Shown here piece after piece: positions 26,371 to 35,875 of a stretch of DNA of 46,494 nucleotides. The stretch is from an uncultured Lachnospiraceae bacterium (lineage in GTDB: Bacteria > Bacillota > Clostridia > Lachnospirales > Lachnospiraceae). Numbering within the stretch: position 1 is the stretch's first letter; every line of letters starts with the position of its first letter. The stretch covers positions 1-46,494 of the forward strand of contig CALWOX010000011.1 of NCBI GenBank assembly GCA_944383265.1. The letters are read 5' to 3'. Position numbers and translations under genes: made by a program. The notes under the pieces were generated by a model. It saw only the letters and a list, made by a program, of their open reading frames with translations. It had not been told where the DNA came from and made no database searches.

Positions 26371-27606
26371 TTATTCTCTGTACTTGGAGACAAGAAGGCT
26401 TGCGTTATGTCCTCCGAAGCCCAGTGAGTTGCTGACGGCGTTATTTACCTCCATCTCGCAGCCCTCCATACAATAATCAAGGTCAAGCTCCTCGTCTCTT
26501 ATCTGAAGACCGGCGGTCTTGTGGACATAATTGTCGTTAATAGACATTACACAGGCAATGAACTCGATTCCGCCTGCCGCCCCCAAAAGATGGCCTGTCA
26601 TGGATTTCGTCGAATTGATCTTAAGCTTCTTTGCATGATCTCCGAAGGCAAGCTTTATAGCTCTTGTCTCAAAAAGATCATTGTGGTGTGTGCTTGTTCC
26701 GTGAGCATTTATATAATCTATATCCGTAAGCTCAAGTCCCGCGTCCTTCACCGCGTACTCCATAGCCTTTGCCGCTCCGCTTCCGTCCTCCGCAGGTGAG
26801 GTTATATGGTATGCATCGCATGTGGCTCCATAGCCTTTAAGCTCCGCATATATCTTTGCTCCCCTCTTCTTCGCATGCTCAAGCTCCTCAAGAACAACTA
26901 TTCCCGAGCCCTCTCCCATTACAAAGCCGGATCTCTCCTTATCAAAAGGTATAGATGCTCTCATAGGATCCTCGGATGTTGTGAGAGCTGTTATCTTTGA
27001 AAATCCCGCTACTGAAAGTGGAGTGATCGAAGCCTCTGTTCCGCCTGCAAGCATCACCTCGGCATCGCCGTACTGAATAGTCCTGAATGCCTCTCCTATA
27101 CAGTGTGAGCCTGTAGCGCACGCAGTGACAACATTTATATTTTTCCCCTTAAGGCCGAAGGTTATAGCTATATTTCCCGCAGCCATATTGCTTATCATGC
27201 GGGGAATGAGAAGGGGATCAACTCTTGAGGGGCCCTTTTCAAGGAGCCTCTTTTCTCCCTCCTCCATGATCTGCATTCCGCCTATTCCCGAGCCTACTGA
27301 TACTCCGACTCTGAAGGCGTCCTCTTTTTCTATGTCCAAGCCGGAATCCCTGAGGGCTTCACCCGCTGCGGCAACGGCATATCTTGAGAAAGGCTCCATA
27401 CGTCTTGCGGACTTGTCATCCAAGATATCACCCATATCAAAGTTTTTGACCTCAGCGGCAAGCTTTACCTTAAAATCCGCTGTATCAAAATATGTTATCG
27501 GGCCTATTCCGGGTCTGCCCGCCTTAAGGCTTTCCCAGAAATCCTTTACATTATTTCCGACGGGAGTGATGGCTCCCATTCCGGTTATTACGACTCTTCT
27601 TGACAT
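26371..27606 (-). CDS. fabF: 3-oxoacyl-ACP synthase II
   Basis: A 411-residue condensing enzyme that elongates acyl-ACP with malonyl-ACP. The Cys-His-His triad is C163 (VTACATGSHC), the His in NAHGTSTHHND and the His in KSMTGHLLGAAG. The C-terminal loop GFGGHNASL is also present. It follows fabG by 52 bases with an AGGTCAG/AGGAG-like site, and precedes accB. Confidence 0.97.
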   Translation of the reverse strand: MSRRVVITGMGAITPVGNNVKDFWESLKAGRPGIGPITYFDTADFKVKLAAEVKNFDMGDILDDKSARRMEPFSRYAVAAAGEALRDSGLDIEKEDAFRVGVSVGSGIGGMQIMEEGEKRLLEKGPSRVDPLLIPRMISNMAAGNIAITFGLKGKNINVVTACATGSHCIGEAFRTIQYGDAEVMLAGGTEASITPLSVAGFSKITALTTSEDPMRASIPFDKERSGFVMGEGSGIVVLEELEHAKKRGAKIYAELKGYGATCDAYHITSPAEDGSGAAKAMEYAVKDAGLELTDIDYINAHGTSTHHNDLFETRAIKLAFGDHAKKLKINSTKSMTGHLLGAAGGIEFIACVMSINDNYVHKTAGLQIRDEELDLDYCMEGCEMEVNNAVSNSLGFGGHNASLLVSKYRE

Positions 27607-27658
27607 ACTGACCTCTCCTTGAATATATGCCTTCCGGCTGATATTCCAATCTCTGAAA

Positions 27659-28399
27659 TTACATTGCCATTCCGCCGTCTACGCATATTACCTGCCCGGT
27701 AATATAGCCTGCGGCATCCTCGGCCAAAAATGCGACTGCCTCAGCCACATCTTCGGGCTTTCCGAAGTGCTTTAAGGGGATCTGCTCAGTCACAGCAGCC
27801 TTTACCTTATCGCTGAGTACCTCTGTCATCTCCGTATCAATAAATCCCGGAGCTATTGCATTTACTGTTATACCTCTTGCTGAAAGTTCTCTTGCCGCGG
27901 ACTTTGTAAGGCCTATAACTCCCGCCTTTGAAGCTGAGTAATTCGCCTGACCCGCATTTCCCATTACTCCCGACACAGAGGATATATTTATAATGCGACC
28001 GCATCTCTGCTTTATCATATACTTTGAAGCGTGTCTTATGCAGTTGAAGGTACCCTTGAGATTTGTATCTGTGACCTTCTCAAAGTCCTCCTCGCTCATT
28101 TTCATAAGGAGTCCGTCCTTTGTTACACCTGCGTTGTTTACAAGTATATCAAGGCGTCCGAGCTTCTCTGTGACCTCGGCTATCATTCCTTCAACCTCGG
28201 CGAAATCAGAGACATTGCATTTTACGGCAATGGCCTTTCCGCCCTTTTCCTCTATCTCCTTTACAACAGCCTCCGCCCTATCGGCAGATCCGTTGTAATT
28301 TACGGCAACAGCCGCTCCTCTCTCAGCGAGAAGCAGTGCTATCGCTCTTCCTATTCCCTTTGATGCTCCCGTCACAAGGGCTGTCTTTCCGTTAAGCAT
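27659..28399 (-). CDS. fabG: 3-oxoacyl-ACP reductase
   Basis: A 246-residue short-chain dehydrogenase that reduces 3-ketoacyl-ACP with NADPH. The nucleotide motif is [12 protein letters not shown] (about 9-20), with NNAG and the catalytic YSASK. The ATG at 28399 has GGGAGG 8 bases upstream. The frame is open to 28444, which is rejected because it would extend 53 bases into fabD. With this start the overlap with fabD is 8 bases. Confidence 0.96.
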   Translation of the reverse strand: MLNGKTALVTGASKGIGRAIALLLAERGAAVAVNYNGSADRAEAVVKEIEEKGGKAIAVKCNVSDFAEVEGMIAEVTEKLGRLDILVNNAGVTKDGLLMKMSEEDFEKVTDTNLKGTFNCIRHASKYMIKQRCGRIINISSVSGVMGNAGQANYSASKAGVIGLTKSAARELSARGITVNAIAPGFIDTEMTEVLSDKVKAAVTEQIPLKHFGKPEDVAEAVAFLAEDAAGYITGQVICVDGGMAM

Positions 28400-29345
28400 T
28401 GATGATACCTCCCGCTTTCTCAATATCCTCAGGCTTTTCGACATTTATGACCTTCACGTCTGATATTCCCTCTATACCGGATACGCCTCTCATGATCTTT
28501 TTCATAAATCCTGCAAGTGTCTTTCCGGGACCTATCTCAACGAAGGTATCAACGCCGTCTGAAAGCATACGCTCTATAGTCTGCTGCCATCTGACTGATG
28601 AAGATATCTGCTTTATCAAAAGAGGCTTTATCTCATCAGATCTCATTACGTATTCGGCATTTACATTGGCTATATAGGGATGAGCGAGATCATGAAGCTC
28701 TGATTTCTCAAGCACGTCCGAAAGCTTTTCACCGGCCGGTGTAAGAAGCGGTGAATGGAAAGGTCCTGAAACGTTAAGCCTTACCACTCTCTTTGCTCCG
28801 GATTCCGAAAGCTTTTTTGAAGCCTCATCCACAGCCTCGGCATAGCCTGTTATTACTATCTGTCCGGGGCAATTATAATTTGCTATATATGATCCTTCGG
28901 TCTCAGATGTTATCTTCTCTATAAGAGAGATATCAGCTCCGAGCACCGCCGCCATAGCTCCGACTCCCGCAGGGACAGCCTCAGCCATGAGCTTTCCTCT
29001 CACGGATACAAGCCTCACAGCCTCTATTATGTCGAGGGCTCCGGCCTCCGCTATGGCACTGTACTCTCCCAGGCTAAGGCCTGCACTTATATCGGCGCCT
29101 CTGCCCAGTGACTCCTTCAATACCTCTGTGGCCGCAAGCTCCATAAGCACCATGGCAGGCTGAGTATACTCAGTCCTGTCAAGGAGCTCATTTTCCTCAA
29201 AGCTTATTTTACTTATGTCATAGCCCAGTACATCGGAAGCCTCCTCATAGAGCCTCCTTACAGACTCGAAGCTGTCGTAAAGCTCCTTGCCCATTCCTAT
29301 ATACTGTGCTCCCTGACCGGGATAAATATAAGCTGTCTTTCCCAT
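28392..29345 (-). CDS. fabD: Malonyl-CoA:ACP transacylase
   Basis: A 317-residue transacylase loading malonyl onto ACP. Motifs are [12 protein letters not shown] near the start, the nucleophile elbow GLSLGEYSA, an oxyanion Gln region, and the catalytic His in SGPFHSPL. The start at 29345 ([14 protein letters not shown]) lies two bases after the fabK stop, with TGGAG just upstream. The frame extends to 29381, but that start lacks a site. Confidence 0.95.
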   Translation of the reverse strand: MGKTAYIYPGQGAQYIGMGKELYDSFESVRRLYEEASDVLGYDISKISFEENELLDRTEYTQPAMVLMELAATEVLKESLGRGADISAGLSLGEYSAIAEAGALDIIEAVRLVSVRGKLMAEAVPAGVGAMAAVLGADISLIEKITSETEGSYIANYNCPGQIVITGYAEAVDEASKKLSESGAKRVVRLNVSGPFHSPLLTPAGEKLSDVLEKSELHDLAHPYIANVNAEYVMRSDEIKPLLIKQISSSVRWQQTIERMLSDGVDTFVEIGPGKTLAGFMKKIMRGVSGIEGISDVKVINVEKPEDIEKAGGIINA

Positions 29346-29347
29346 CT

Positions 29348-30280
29348 TTAACTCCATTTTTTGTTCAGCAACTTCTCGCATTCATCCGCCATGCCGTGAA
29401 CTATCTCCTCACATGACTCTATGTCATGTATAAGTCCTGCTATCTGTCCTGCCATGACGGTTCCGTTCTTTACGTCTCCGTCCTGTACGGCTCTCCTTAA
29501 GGCACCCAAAGTGAGATGCTCAAGCTCCTCAAAGGGTCTTCCCTCAGACTCAAGCTTAAGATATTCTCTTGTCATCTGATTTCTGAGTCCTCTTACGGGA
29601 TGTCCGTGGCTTCTTCCTGTAACTGTGGAATCAATGTCCTTTGCGTTAACTATCTTTTCCTTATAGTTCTCGTGAACGACAGCTTCCTTTGAAGCGACAA
29701 ATCTGGTTCCTACCTGAACGCCCTCTGCTCCCAGCATGAATGCGGCAGCCATTCCTCTTCCGTCAGCTATTCCTCCTGCCGCTATAACAGGAATTTTTAC
29801 AGCGTCAACCACCTGAGGAACAAGGGTCATGGTAGTAGCCTCTCCTATATGTCCTCCGGACTCTGTTCCCTCTGCAACGACCGCATCAACTCCCGCCTTT
29901 TCCATTATCTTTGCGAGAGCTACAGAGGCCACTACAGGGATGACCTTTATGCCGGCCTGCTTCCACATATCTATATACTGTCCGGGATTTCCCGCTCCGG
30001 GGAAAACCACCTTTACTCCTTCTTCCACAACGACTCTTGCGACATCCGGAGCATACGGACTCATAAGCATAACATTTACGCCAAAGGGCTTGTCGGTCAT
30101 CTCTCTGCACTTTCTTATCATGTCTCTGACCACCTCGCCCGGTGCATTGGCTCCGCCTATAACTCCGAGGCCTCCCGCGTTGGATACAGCCGCAGCAAGA
30201 TGCTGCTCAGCCACCCATGCCATGCCTCCCTGTATTATGGGGTATTCTGTCCCGAGTAATTCTGTAATTCTTGTCTTCAT
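29348..30280 (-). CDS. fabK: Enoyl-ACP reductase II (FMN-dependent)
   Basis: A 310-residue FMN TIM-barrel reductase catalysing the last step of the elongation cycle. It shows IIQGGMAWVAE near the start, GFGVN-like PFGVNVMLMSP, EGTESGGHIG (the catalytic His region) and IAAGGIADGRG followed by GAEGVQVGTRF. FabK replaces FabI here and is known to be insensitive to triclosan. CGGAGG precedes the ATG, and acpP lies 48 bases upstream. Confidence 0.95.
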   Translation of the reverse strand: MKTRITELLGTEYPIIQGGMAWVAEQHLAAAVSNAGGLGVIGGANAPGEVVRDMIRKCREMTDKPFGVNVMLMSPYAPDVARVVVEEGVKVVFPGAGNPGQYIDMWKQAGIKVIPVVASVALAKIMEKAGVDAVVAEGTESGGHIGEATTMTLVPQVVDAVKIPVIAAGGIADGRGMAAAFMLGAEGVQVGTRFVASKEAVVHENYKEKIVNAKDIDSTVTGRSHGHPVRGLRNQMTREYLKLESEGRPFEELEHLTLGALRRAVQDGDVKNGTVMAGQIAGLIHDIESCEEIVHGMADECEKLLNKKWS

Positions 30281-30328
30281 CTGTAATCCTCCGGAAAAAA
30301 GCCGGGAAAGCTTTTTAAGCTTTCCTGA

Positions 30329-30562
30329 CTAGTCCTCAACACCCTTTGACTTAAGATAATTGATAACGTCTCCGACTGTTGCCATATTCTCGAGGTCCTC
30401 TGCGGGTATCTCTACTCCGTACTCATCCTCAAGGTTTGTAACAAGCTCGAAAAGATCAAGAGAATCTGCTCCGAGATCATCCTTAAAATTAGAATCTGCT
30501 GTTACCTCATCAGCGTTTACTCCGAGCTGATCGGCAATGATTTCCTTCATTTTCTCCAACAT
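30329..30562 (-). CDS. acpP: Acyl carrier protein
   Basis: A 77-residue acidic four-helix carrier. Ser 34 in [10 protein letters not shown] takes 4'-phosphopantetheine. It has its own strong promoter 46-74 bases upstream in addition to read-through from fabH, consistent with the high demand for ACP. The site AAGGAG lies before the ATG. Confidence 0.97.
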   Translation of the reverse strand: MLEKMKEIIADQLGVNADEVTADSNFKDDLGADSLDLFELVTNLEDEYGVEIPAEDLENMATVGDVINYLKSKGVED

Positions 30563-30607
30563 GGCTTTTTTCTCCTTATAAATGAAAAATATTTTATTTA
30601 CTATTTT

Positions 30608-30636
30608 TATATATGTTATTAATCGACTTTTGTCAA
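30608..30636 (-). promoter_or_regulatory. Internal promoter of acpP
   Basis: Minus-strand TTGACA (30631-30636) and TATATA (30608-30613) with a perfect 17-base spacer, between the fabH stop codon and acpP. The -35 hexamer is consensus. No FabT-like palindrome overlaps it, so acpP may have constitutive expression in addition to read-through from fabH. Confidence 0.75.
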
Positions 30637-30643
30637 TGAATAC

Positions 30644-31636
30644 TTAAAACTTAAGCAGTACCGCCCCGTATGCAAGCCCCGCGCCGAATCCCGCAAGGCA
30701 TATAAGATCTCCCTTTTTAAGCCTTCCCTCCCTCTCAAGCTCGTCAAGCATTATGGGAATGCTGGCCGCCGAAGTGTTTCCGTATCTTCCGATATTGTGA
30801 GGGAATTTTTCCATCGGTTCTTTGAGTCTCTTTGACACAGCCTCTATTATCCTTATATTTGCCTGATGAAGGACATAGTACTTGACATCGTCACAGTTTA
30901 TGCTTTCCACGGCTTCTCTTATTACTTCGGGAGTTTTCCTCACGGCAAAATCATATACCTTCTTGCCGTCCATGCTCATTCCGGCCTTCTCATCCTCGTT
31001 AAAATACATGGACTTGCTGTAAAGTGCCTTTGCTCCGCTTCCCGCGGAATGAAGGACTGTCTTTATTACACCGCTTTCACTGTCTGAAGCGCTTACCACT
31101 GCGGCTCCGGCTCCGTCTCCGAAGAGCACCGCCGTTCCCCTGTCTGACCAGTCTATGAGCCTTGAAAGTACATCCACTCCCACTACCAGGATATTTTTGT
31201 ATACTCCGGCCCTTATATAGGCATCCGCTGTGCTTAAGGCAGCTATAAAACCTGTACAGGCAAGACTTATGTCAAAGGCAGCGGCATTTTCTATACCCAA
31301 TGCCTCCTGAAGTCTGCATGCTGTTGCCGGAAAGCTGAAATCCGGAGTGCTGGTGCCTACGATTATCATGTCTATATCGCTTCTGTCCTTGAAGGAAGCT
31401 GTTTTTTCGGTCTTGGCTTTTTCACTGGCATTATTCAAAGCCCTCTCACAGGCTTTAAGAGCCAAAACAAAAGCCTTCTCATCATTAGGGAACTCTTCAT
31501 CGGCTATATGTCTTTCTCCGATTCCTGTGCGAGTCCTTATCCACTCGTCATTAGTGTCCATGATCCCTGAAAGATCATCGTTTGTAACTGTTTTTTCGGG
31601 GACAAAGGCCCCTGTAGAAATTATCTCAGCCGTCAT
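30644..31636 (-). CDS. fabH: 3-oxoacyl-ACP synthase III
   Basis: A 330-residue initiating condensing enzyme joining acyl-CoA to malonyl-ACP. The triad is C127 (SLACTGF), H257 (VLHQANIRI) and N287 (NIGRYGNTS). A Lys/Ser-rich insert (about 68-87) makes it slightly longer than usual. It is the first gene of the block and stands behind the promoter with the FabT-like palindrome. Confidence 0.97.
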   Translation of the reverse strand: MTAEIISTGAFVPEKTVTNDDLSGIMDTNDEWIRTRTGIGERHIADEEFPNDEKAFVLALKACERALNNASEKAKTEKTASFKDRSDIDMIIVGTSTPDFSFPATACRLQEALGIENAAAFDISLACTGFIAALSTADAYIRAGVYKNILVVGVDVLSRLIDWSDRGTAVLFGDGAGAAVVSASDSESGVIKTVLHSAGSGAKALYSKSMYFNEDEKAGMSMDGKKVYDFAVRKTPEVIREAVESINCDDVKYYVLHQANIRIIEAVSKRLKEPMEKFPHNIGRYGNTSAASIPIMLDELEREGRLKKGDLICLAGFGAGLAYGAVLLKF

Positions 31637-31681
31637 TATTCCATCTCCGGAAAATCTGTATTTTTAAAGCTTTCCTGTAAA

Positions 31682-31718
31682 ATACTTTGATAATAATATG
31701 TTTTGAATTTCAAAGTAT
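31682..31718. promoter_or_regulatory. FabT-like operator in the fatty-acid promoter
   Basis: TTTGAA-T-TTCAAA (31702-31714) is a perfect 13-bp palindrome of the TTTGA(n)TCAAA kind recognised by FabT. It overlaps the predicted transcription start. A wider repeat, ATACTTTGA (31682-31690) with TCAAAGTAT (31710-31718), surrounds it and could offer a second site. A FabT-like gene lies in the same operon. Confidence 0.7.
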
Positions 31719-31719
31719 T

Positions 31720-31747
31720 ATTATAATAGGTATTTAAACGAAGTCAA
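31720..31747 (-). promoter_or_regulatory. Promoter of the fatty-acid operon
   Basis: Minus-strand TTGACT (31742-31747) and TATAAT (31720-31725) with a 16-base spacer. The start would fall near 31713, inside the FabT-like palindrome, with a leader of about 75 bases to fabH. Confidence 0.8.
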
Positions 31748-31794
31748 TAATTTTTATTAAATCTTAATTTTTAGCTTCGTCTAACCTGTATTAA

Positions 31795-32160
31795 TTAAGC
31801 GGGAACTATCTCTATCCAATATCCGTCAGGGTCATTTATAAAGTATATACCCATTTCAGGATTCTCAAAGCAGATACAGCCCATCTCCTCATGCTTTTTG
31901 TGCCACTCATCATACTCGTCTGTCACAAGAGCTACATGGAATTCCTCGTCCCCGAGATCATAAGGCTCGGTCCTGTCCTTAAGCCATGTAAGCTCAAGTC
32001 TGAAGTCCGTTACTCCGTCTGTGAGATAAACTATCCTGTAGGACCCGTTTTTCTCGTCATTCTTCTCACTTTTTACTGTGAGACCAAGAGCGTCATTATA
32101 AAACTTAAGGCTCTTTTCCATGTCAAGTACATTAAAGTTAAAATGGTTGAATGCTATCAT
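31795..32160 (-). CDS. Glyoxalase/VOC superfamily protein (lactoylglutathione lyase-like)
   Basis: A 121-residue VOC-fold protein. The metal-ligand pattern of glyoxalase I is visible: His in FNHFNFNV near the start, an internal Glu in FRLELTWL, His in EFHVAL and Glu in YWIEIVPA at the end. It probably isomerises a methylglyoxal-thiol adduct, although the thiol in this organism is unknown. Its start overlaps the ansA stop by 4 bases, so it is the last gene of a coupled run. Confidence 0.85.
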   Translation of the reverse strand: MIAFNHFNFNVLDMEKSLKFYNDALGLTVKSEKNDEKNGSYRIVYLTDGVTDFRLELTWLKDRTEPYDLGDEEFHVALVTDEYDEWHKKHEEMGCICFENPEMGIYFINDPDGYWIEIVPA

Positions 32161-33179
32161 ATCTCCTCATCTCCTTTATATAGAATATCATGATTTACAG
32201 TCTCATAAAAGGCTCTTCTTATTTTTTCATAATCATTTTTATAGAGCCTCATAAGAAGCATAAGCTTTGTTATGGTTGCCTCAAGGGTCATGTCATAGGC
32301 TTCGATGAGATTAAAGGCCTTTTTTATTCTCTGTCCGACCTCATATATCTCCATGTTGCTGCCCTCGTTTACGACCTGTGTGGCCATAACGACTATTTTC
32401 CCCTCGGACATACGCTTTTCCATCTGTACACAGAATTCCTTAAACATGTTGTCGGGGATACCTCCGACTCCAAAGCTCTCTATAACTATGCAGTCATAAT
32501 TCTTAAAGAGATAATCCAAAATATCGGGGCTTAAGCCAGGTATGAGCTTAAGTACTATTACGCTTTCATTAAGCTCCTTATAAAATCTCACATCCCCTTT
32601 TGGAATTTCGGGATTTATATATCTTATTATCCTTCCGTCTCTTATTACCGCAAGCTCAGGAAAATTCACGCTGTAAAAGGCGTTGTAGCTTTTTGCCCTC
32701 ATCTTTTTCGCTCTGGTTCCGGCTATGACATTTCCGTCAAAAACTATGCTGACTCCGGAGGACTCCTCATCCGCAGCATATATTATGCTGTCTGTAAGAT
32801 TTTTTCTTCCGTCCGTTATATCAAGGTCTATAGGCTTCTGAGAGCCGGTTATTACTATAGGCTTTAAGGAATTCCTGATCATATAAGATAAGGCCGCCGA
32901 TGTATACGCCATAGTATCAGTGCCGTGACATACTACAAATCCGTCATACTCATCATAATATTTTTCTATGGTCTCAACTATAGCACACCAGTTGGACGGA
33001 GTCATATTGGTTGAATCAATATTGAATATCTGTACTGAATGTACTCCTATATTTCCTGATGAGATTATATCAGGTATATATGACAAAAGCTCTTTTGCAG
33101 AAAGCTCAGGAGCAAGTCCGTTCTCGGATTTTTTTGATGCTATAGTGCCTCCTGTGCATACAAGTAATATCTTTCTCAT
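32157..33179 (-). CDS. ansA: Type I L-asparaginase
   Basis: A 340-residue asparaginase with no signal peptide, so cytoplasmic. The nucleophile is T12 in CTGGTIAS and the second catalytic group is H85-G-T-D-T89 in VCHGTDTMAY. It has 4-base overlaps with the MBL gene upstream and the glyoxalase gene downstream, indicating coupled translation of three unrelated enzymes. Confidence 0.93.
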   Translation of the reverse strand: MRKILLVCTGGTIASKKSENGLAPELSAKELLSYIPDIISSGNIGVHSVQIFNIDSTNMTPSNWCAIVETIEKYYDEYDGFVVCHGTDTMAYTSAALSYMIRNSLKPIVITGSQKPIDLDITDGRKNLTDSIIYAADEESSGVSIVFDGNVIAGTRAKKMRAKSYNAFYSVNFPELAVIRDGRIIRYINPEIPKGDVRFYKELNESVIVLKLIPGLSPDILDYLFKNYDCIVIESFGVGGIPDNMFKEFCVQMEKRMSEGKIVVMATQVVNEGSNMEIYEVGQRIKKAFNLIEAYDMTLEATITKLMLLMRLYKNDYEKIRRAFYETVNHDILYKGDEEI

Positions 33180-33955
33180 TGACTTTTCTTCTCCTCATGA
33201 TCAGATATTATAAAGCTCTCTCCCGCTCTTTTTATGATCTTAAAATCAGGCTTTTGTCCGAAGTAAGGCACTGCTCCCGAATCAAGCCTTTCTCTGTATT
33301 TATCAGTGATTTTATAATCACCCCAAAAGTGCATAGGGAAAACTGTCTTTATATTTACTCTCGAAAGTATGCTGTCTATCCCCCAAAAAGCCGAGGTCTC
33401 CTGTCTGGGATCAAGAACAAGAAAGGCAAGGTCAAACTCTCTTTTCTCTAATTTCTTAAGCTCCCTGAAAAAGTCCTCCTTTGCCTTGGCATTATCCTCA
33501 TCAGGCTCACCGGGCCAGTCCCACCACTGATAATCTCCCGAATGAAATATCTTATTGCCTTCAGCCTTTACCAAAAATGCGACTCCAAGGTCTGTGGATC
33601 TTATGGTTTCAACCTCCGTGGCTTCTTTTCCCGCAGATATCTTATACCTTTCGTCGGCTCCGACAAAAACAGTACATTCAGAGACCTTATCCGCCATATC
33701 CTCTGAAAGCTCCGAAAGGTCTCCGTCAAAATCATCCCTTATATCATCCGAGAATATAAACCTTATTTTTTCGAAGCTTTCAGCAAGCTTTAAGACCCTT
33801 GTGCTGTAATGGTCATAATGGCTGTGAGATGAAAATACATACATTTCTTTGCCGGTGTCAAGCTTCGGAAGCTCTCCCTTATAATAGTCGAAAAGCAGAT
33901 ATTTTCTTTCAAGCTCCACAAGAAAAGAGCTGTGATCAATAAAAGTTATCTTCAT
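33176..33955 (-). CDS. MBL-fold metal-dependent hydrolase
   Basis: A 259-residue protein. The metal site is SHSHYDH (H44, H46, D48, H49), with HSGDYQWWDWPGE as a second ligand motif and PMHFWGDYK near the end. This resembles the YycJ/UlaG-like group of free MBL hydrolases; no exact substrate can be named. It lies 5 bases after the rsmI stop and overlaps ansA by 4 bases. Confidence 0.8.
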   Translation of the reverse strand: MKITFIDHSSFLVELERKYLLFDYYKGELPKLDTGKEMYVFSSHSHYDHYSTRVLKLAESFEKIRFIFSDDIRDDFDGDLSELSEDMADKVSECTVFVGADERYKISAGKEATEVETIRSTDLGVAFLVKAEGNKIFHSGDYQWWDWPGEPDEDNAKAKEDFFRELKKLEKREFDLAFLVLDPRQETSAFWGIDSILSRVNIKTVFPMHFWGDYKITDKYRERLDSGAVPYFGQKPDFKIIKRAGESFIISDHEEKKSQ

Positions 33956-33960
33956 ATCAT

Positions 33961-34815
33961 TTACCTGTCCTTTGAATTAAGCTCATTATAGATATCCCTT
34001 TTTGACAGGCCTCTGTCCTTTGCTACAGCCTTCATGGCTTCCTTTTTGTCCAGCCCACGAGACAGATACATGTCCATGTGCTCCGAAAGCTCCATGTCCA
34101 TAAATGTCCTTCTTCTCTCAGCCTCAAGCTCCTCGCTGCTCCTTCCCTCTATGCAGAGCACATATTCTCCCCTGGGCTCAAGACTTACGGCCTCCCCGAG
34201 AGTTGTCCTTATTATCTCCTCGTGCTTTTTTGTGAGCTCCCTGCAAAGGCTTATCCTCCTGTCCGCTCCCAAAAGCACTGAGAGTTCTGTGAGAGTAGTC
34301 TTAAGCCTGTGAGGAGCTTCATAGAGTACGATAGTCCTTTCCTCATCTTTAAGCCTCTCCAGGACCTTCAGTCTCTCCTTCTTGTGCTTTTCAGGGGGAA
34401 GAAATCCTTCAAAGACAAATCTCCTTGTTGAAAGCCCGCTTAGGCTTAATGCCGTTATCACGGCGCTGGCTCCGGGAAGTGATGTCACCTCTATGCCCGA
34501 GAGGACACATTCCTTTACAAGCTCCTCCCCCGGATCGGATATACAGGGCGTTCCCGCATCTGTTATCACAGCTATGTTTTTACCGTCCAAAAGCATTGCA
34601 ACAAGCTCTTTTGCCTTATCATACTTGTTGAATTCATGATAGCTTGTCATAGGAGTCTTTATTTCAAAATGATTGAGAAGCTTTATAGAGTTTCTCGTGT
34701 CCTCTGCGGCAATGAGATCAGCCTCTCTTAAAACGTCAAGGACCCTCGGAGTGATATCCCCGAGGTTCCCTATAGGTGTTGCACATATGTAAAGCTTTCC
34801 TTTTTCCTTTTCCAA
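33961..34815 (-). CDS. rsmI: 16S rRNA (cytidine-1402-2'-O)-methyltransferase
   Basis: A 284-residue class III SAM methyltransferase acting on C1402 of 16S rRNA in the decoding centre. Motifs are TPIGNLGDIT (14-23), AEDTRNS, DAGTPCISDPG and a C-terminal HTH-like end. The start appears to be TTG at 34815, with GGGAGAAGG just upstream; no ATG fits the N-terminus. Rare start codons like this lower expression. In Bacillus the gene belongs to the same holB-ricT-trmN6 neighbourhood. Confidence 0.94.
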   Translation of the reverse strand: MEKEKGKLYICATPIGNLGDITPRVLDVLREADLIAAEDTRNSIKLLNHFEIKTPMTSYHEFNKYDKAKELVAMLLDGKNIAVITDAGTPCISDPGEELVKECVLSGIEVTSLPGASAVITALSLSGLSTRRFVFEGFLPPEKHKKERLKVLERLKDEERTIVLYEAPHRLKTTLTELSVLLGADRRISLCRELTKKHEEIIRTTLGEAVSLEPRGEYVLCIEGRSSEELEAERRRTFMDMELSEHMDMYLSRGLDKKEAMKAVAKDRGLSKRDIYNELNSKDR

Positions 34816-34828
34816 AGCCTTCTCCCGA

Positions 34829-35875
34829 TTATTTTATCACTGAAAATTTATATGAGGTCTCTGACCTGAAGCTTTTCCCTGCCTTTAAAACAGGCTGTCT
34901 GAATTCAGGTATATTTATCGCGTTGGGGTAAAACTGAGTTTCAAAGGCGTATCCGCATCTCCTGTCATATACAGCTCCGTTCTTTCCGATTATATCCTTT
35001 GAAAGGCCGTTTCCTGTGTAGAATTGAATCCCATCACAGTCTGTAAATATCTCCATATATCTTCCGCTTATGGGATCATATGCCCCCGCGCAAGGATGCT
35101 TCCCCTCTCTTTTGTTTATACAGAAATTATGGTCGTAGCCTCCTCCGTATTGAAGCTGGGTATCGTCCTTATCTATATCTTTTTCTATTACCTTTCTCTC
35201 GCGGAAATCAAAAGGAGTTCCGTCTACAGATAAGAGCCTTCCTGTAGGCACAGAGGTGTTGTCATTTTCTGTTATAAAGTCGGCATCTATGAATACTTCC
35301 TGCTTAAGGGCATATCCGCTGTCATGTCCTGCAAGATTAAAATAAGGGTGACAGGTGAAGTTTGCCACTGTGTCTTCAGACCCGGCTTCAAGCAAATACT
35401 CTATCTTGAATTCATTCTCATCAGTGAGAGAATAGGCTACCTCTATATGTAGCTCTCCGGGAAATCCCTGATCTGACTTAGGGCTTTCAAGAGAAAAAAT
35501 GACCTTATCATCTTTTATGATGTATGAATATACCCTCTTATTGAGTGTATCAGGTCCTGAATGCAGATTATTTTTTCCGTCATTTTCACAGAGACTGTAG
35601 GTTTTTCCGTTAAGCTTGAACTTTGCATCCTTTATCCTGTTGGCATTTCTTCCTACGATTGCTCCGAGGTATCCGGGATTCTCATATACCAAAGGCACGG
35701 TATCATACCCCAAAAGCACATCCGAAATCCTTCCGTCTCTGTCAGGAGCCTCCATGCTAAGCCAAGTAGCGCCGAGATCTGTGACACCGGCCGAAAGGCC
35801 GTTTTTGTTGGTGAGTTTAAATATACTTATCTCCTCGCCGTCAGGACCCTTTCCGAAAAACGAGCTTTCAATCAT
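34829..35875 (-). CDS. galM: Aldose 1-epimerase (galactose mutarotase)
   Basis: A 348-residue mutarotase that interconverts alpha and beta anomers of hexoses. The substrate and catalytic motifs are [17 protein letters not shown], the catalytic His in [11 protein letters not shown] and the Glu in FETQFYPNA. The ATG overlaps the deoC stop (TTATGA), so translation is coupled. No other gal gene is near. deoC and galM are inserted between trmN6 and rsmI relative to the Bacillus order. Confidence 0.94.
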   Translation of the reverse strand: MIESSFFGKGPDGEEISIFKLTNKNGLSAGVTDLGATWLSMEAPDRDGRISDVLLGYDTVPLVYENPGYLGAIVGRNANRIKDAKFKLNGKTYSLCENDGKNNLHSGPDTLNKRVYSYIIKDDKVIFSLESPKSDQGFPGELHIEVAYSLTDENEFKIEYLLEAGSEDTVANFTCHPYFNLAGHDSGYALKQEVFIDADFITENDNTSVPTGRLLSVDGTPFDFRERKVIEKDIDKDDTQLQYGGGYDHNFCINKREGKHPCAGAYDPISGRYMEIFTDCDGIQFYTGNGLSKDIIGKNGAVYDRRCGYAFETQFYPNAINIPEFRQPVLKAGKSFRSETSYKFSVIK

